From positions 35,004 to 99,003 of the forward strand of contig JAMKCH010010201.1 in NCBI GenBank assembly GCA_023653785.1: a stretch of 64,000 nucleotides of DNA, read 5' to 3'. The position numbers and the translations under genes were made by a program. The notes under the pieces are model-generated. The model searched no databases and was not told where the DNA came from. It was given only the letters and a program-made list of their open reading frames with translations. Each line of letters begins with the position of its first letter. Position 1 is the first letter of the stretch. Of this stretch, positions 61,500-64,000 are shown piece by piece. Source of the DNA: Ophioderma brevispina (taxonomy: Eukaryota; Echinodermata; Ophiuroidea; Amphilepidida; Ophiodermatidae).

Positions 61500-63190
61500 T
61501 TGTATTTTTTTTTTTTTGTTTTTTTGCCTGCGTGCCGATTTCTGAATTCGAAAGACTACATCCGACAGCACTAGTGGACCACCAAGTACGGAACCTTCCC
61601 ACGGTAAGTCAGCTTATTTGCGAGTTGTTGCCTGCGCGCCGGTTGTCAGAGCAACACGAACTGGCCGTTTCTTAAACACCGCGAATTGTCCGGTCCCGAT
61701 CATAATGCGTTTCTGTCTCTCATATTAATCCACCAAGGCATGTCGGGCCAGCTCCCCGCTCATGAATCCTCTGAACGCTCCTCAACTCTTCGGCATAGTC
61801 GGTTCTGTCACACTTTCCTCACCTGGGACTCCAACAATCACCAAATTCAACAGGAACACTAACCGCACGGCCTAACATCATCAGGTTGGGGCTTTCACCC
61901 GTCGATGCCTGCACACTTGATCGATAGGCTAGGCCCACATATGGTAGTATTGATCCCAATCCCTCTGATGCTGAAAAGGCTGGATCATAAGTGACACAGC
62001 GTTACGATTGGTACGATTGGCAACGCTCAAGAGCCGTTGATTTGGGATTATATGGAAGTGTACGCGTCTGGTCTATTTCCAGGATCCTTCACATTTCTTG
62101 AAAACACCCCGATCAAAGTTGCGCCCTTGATCCGAGCTGTAAATTCCTTAGGAACACCCGAAACCTACAATTGCACAACCCTCGTCTACTTAGATGGTGG
62201 CAAAACTGCTCTGCACTCTGTTCTGGGATGGCATAAGCCTCAAGCCAACGAGTCCAAGAAGCACCAACTACCGATGTAACATTGCCATTATCTGTCTCAG
62301 TCAAAGGTCCCAAAAACATCGATAGCTACGCGTTCCAATGGAGCTCCTACCTGGTACTGCGAAGTGGGGCTCGGTGCCGTCTCGGAGCCCCTCCTTCCTG
62401 GCAAGCCCACACACTGGCGCAAGTAAGGTCTCACATCAGTACTAATTCTACACAGTAATAGCCTCCTTGACCATTCGGGAAGGTTTTATTTCGCCCTAGG
62501 TGTCCACCAGCCTGGACGCCGCACTCATCTACACCGTTCCTATCTCCCTCGACAACACAATAAGCAATTAGTCGTCCTGCATCGTCGCTCTCCATTCTTT
62601 ACCAGAACAATTCTTTCACAGCTCTACAGAGCACCACTGCCCCAATATGTCTTCAGGGCCGGTGGGGGATAGTAGTGCAGAGAACTCCGTCCAAAGAGGT
62701 CTCTCCTCTCCCGCTTCTTTCATTCTCACAATCATGGCCATCGTCTCATCCTTCAACTGTTCCTCTCGTATCCTCCCCAGGGTATTTCGGCTCCACAGCC
62801 AATGCGAACTTGAATCACCGATGGACCAGGACAACTTCTGCCTCCAGGTGTCCATCATTGTCCAGAACCCCATCTTCATGGGTTTCAACCCGGGAATGCA
62901 GTCTATTCGCTGGAAAGTACTGTTCCCACATTCTCCGCGTACCCCTAGTTCAACTGCACTATGGCGACCCAACAGGCTTCTACAGTCAGTCCTCGGGAAG
63001 GATCCGTCCTCACACCTAGTTTGGTTCAGTCTCATCCGACCTCTGTTGTATCTCCATGGTTCCATTTCCTCTATCCTTCGCTGCATTCCCCTTTGGGCAT
63101 TATTTCCTCCATTATCCCGCCCGGACTTACACGGGACATGACAAACCAATCTGCATTCTGATGACGGTTCCCTGGCGTACTCCAAGTTTA
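61500..63190 (-). pseudogene. Ty3/gypsy retrotransposon: integrase region
   Basis: On the minus strand from 63185 down, the longest frame (62616-63185) ends with LGRIREEQLKDETMAMIVRM and PLWTEFSAL, the segment just before a gypsy integrase. Below are VVGASWTRWLEAYAIPEQSA (~62270-62205), the start of the catalytic core, SDQGRNFDRGVFK (~62110-62070), which holds the second catalytic Asp, NRTNRNAVS and QRDWDQ (~61990-61950), and VGVPGEE (~61830) with HYDRD (~61700). Stops and frameshifts interrupt it. Integrase joins the cDNA to host DNA. RT and RNase H are not seen to the right, where unrelated LINE sequence begins at ~63318. Confidence 0.82.
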
Positions 63191-63315
63191 GATTGAAGCT
63201 AGGACAGCACTTTAAACCAGCGCGCCAACTGCCCTCCGGATCTTGAAGTTACATAACCACCTCAACGAGCCATGGTCCGTCAGAACCTTCCACCTGACGT
63301 CCACCTAAATGTAAA

Positions 63316-64000
63316 AGTAGTAGTAGTAAATCTTTATTTAATCAGGGTTACCTCGGTTCAGTTACAAAAAACTGGTCTCCCATGAGTCCCTGACGAGTAC
63401 ATAAATATATAAAAGCCATGTAAAATACAAAAAAATAAACATCTTGAATAATAATTACAAAATCAATACGAGGACAAAAGAACAGAATCACTCTAGAACA
63501 CGAGATTTGAAAGTATGATGTTCATAGAACATAAATTACACCTTACATCGTCGGGAGGACTGTTCCAAAATTGTACTCCTCTAAAAATAAGTGTATCGCT
63601 GGCCTTGGTATTATGTTAAAAGATGGAATTTACAGAGTGTTGGAGAGTGAATAAGGTGTAGTAGGGACGAACTCCAAATTCATGGGAAAAGAGAAATAAA
63701 AATAACATAGAGATGAAATTCTGTCTCGCTTAGATTAAGATGGGGGCATCAATTTTTAGGACATTTGAAAACAACAAAAAGAGCTGATTTTGCCATCTTT
63801 TGTCCAGTTGATCCCAGTGAAAGTAGTATCAAGTCATCAATTGAGGTTCTAAAATCAGCAGACAAAAGAACACGAGCAAGCTTGTTTTGTGCAGAAGAAG
63901 AGAGTTGAAAATTAATTTGCAGTTAGACCAAACTGGACTGCAATAGTCAAAATATGAAAAAACTAAAGCATTGGCTCACATATAAAGGTGTTTGAAGGAG
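63316..64000 (-). pseudogene. L2/CR1-like LINE 3' end, runs off the window
   Basis: Read on the minus strand from the right edge: FFIF*LLQSSLV (YFDYCSPVW-type, ~63950), QNKLARVLLSADFRTSIDD (~63890-63830), SALFVVFKCPKN (~63780-63745) and PSFNIIPRPAIH (~63625-63590). This is the C-terminal end of an L2-group reverse transcriptase. It is followed by a 3' tail with AATAAAGA (63338-63331) and a short ACT repeat (63328-63316), as expected for L2-like elements that end in microsatellites. Frames are broken. The rest of the element lies beyond 64000. Confidence 0.82.

Noticed and set aside
61399..61602. Lysine-rich frame on the minus strand
   Set aside because: It is produced by a T-rich low-complexity tract; no domain.
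62647..63141. 164-codon plus-strand frame
   Set aside because: It is antisense to the gypsy pol region, whose motifs are on the minus strand.

Overview
The window looks like intergenic and intronic DNA from an animal nuclear genome. It is AT-rich and full of decayed retroelements, DNA transposons and foldback repeats, with no operons, no bacterial gene spacing and no long ORFs except one. The mixture of Penelope-like, Tx1/L1-like, CR1/L2-like, I-type, BEL/Pao and Ty3/gypsy remnants, together with an intronless rhodopsin-class receptor, suggests a marine invertebrate, perhaps a hemichordate, echinoderm or cephalochordate. That placement is inference only; no species marker is visible.

One gene is intact: a single-exon class A GPCR on the minus strand (27542-28576, 344 aa), probably a neuropeptide-type receptor. 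A second, weaker gene hint is a possible first coding exon at 36991-37149 (minus) that ends at a consensus splice donor. No other stretch could be supported as host coding sequence.

Layout. 0.5-0.7 kb: a clean hAT-type MITE. 2.7-4.7 kb: a broken Penelope-like element with RT and GIY-YIG remnants, followed by a hammerhead-like motif. 6.8 kb: a tRNA-derived SINE. 10.8-14.5 kb: two fragments of an I-type LINE (RT plus RNase H). 16.9-20.7 kb: a long decayed Tx1/L1-like ORF2 on the minus strand. 22.2-26.7 kb: nested DNA transposons, including a 1,990-bp element with a CAG target duplication that split a palindromic MITE. 27.5-28.6 kb: the GPCR. 29.6-32.5 kb: a CR1-like LINE interrupted by a 1.05-kb element with very long inverted termini. 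33-35.5 kb: three palindromes and a TTAA-flanked MITE. 37.4-44.9 kb: two indel-rich copies of a ~3.45-kb block, possibly an assembly artefact. 46.3-47.7 kb: another LINE fragment. 48.7-50.2 kb: a tandem repeat with DR1 motifs, a SINE and a second independent TTAA MITE. 52.6-58 kb: a BEL/Pao element (gag, protease, integrase) with its RT region replaced by a second copy of the CAG-type transposon. 60 kb: a degenerate minisatellite. 61.5-63.2 kb: Ty3/gypsy integrase. 63.3 kb to the edge: the 3' end of an L2-like LINE.

The most interesting content is the nesting. A TTAA MITE sits at the same internal position in both copies of the CAG-family transposon, so it was inserted before that family amplified. 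The insertions can be ordered in time from sequence alone. No CRISPR array, tRNA gene, rRNA gene or prokaryote-type system was seen.
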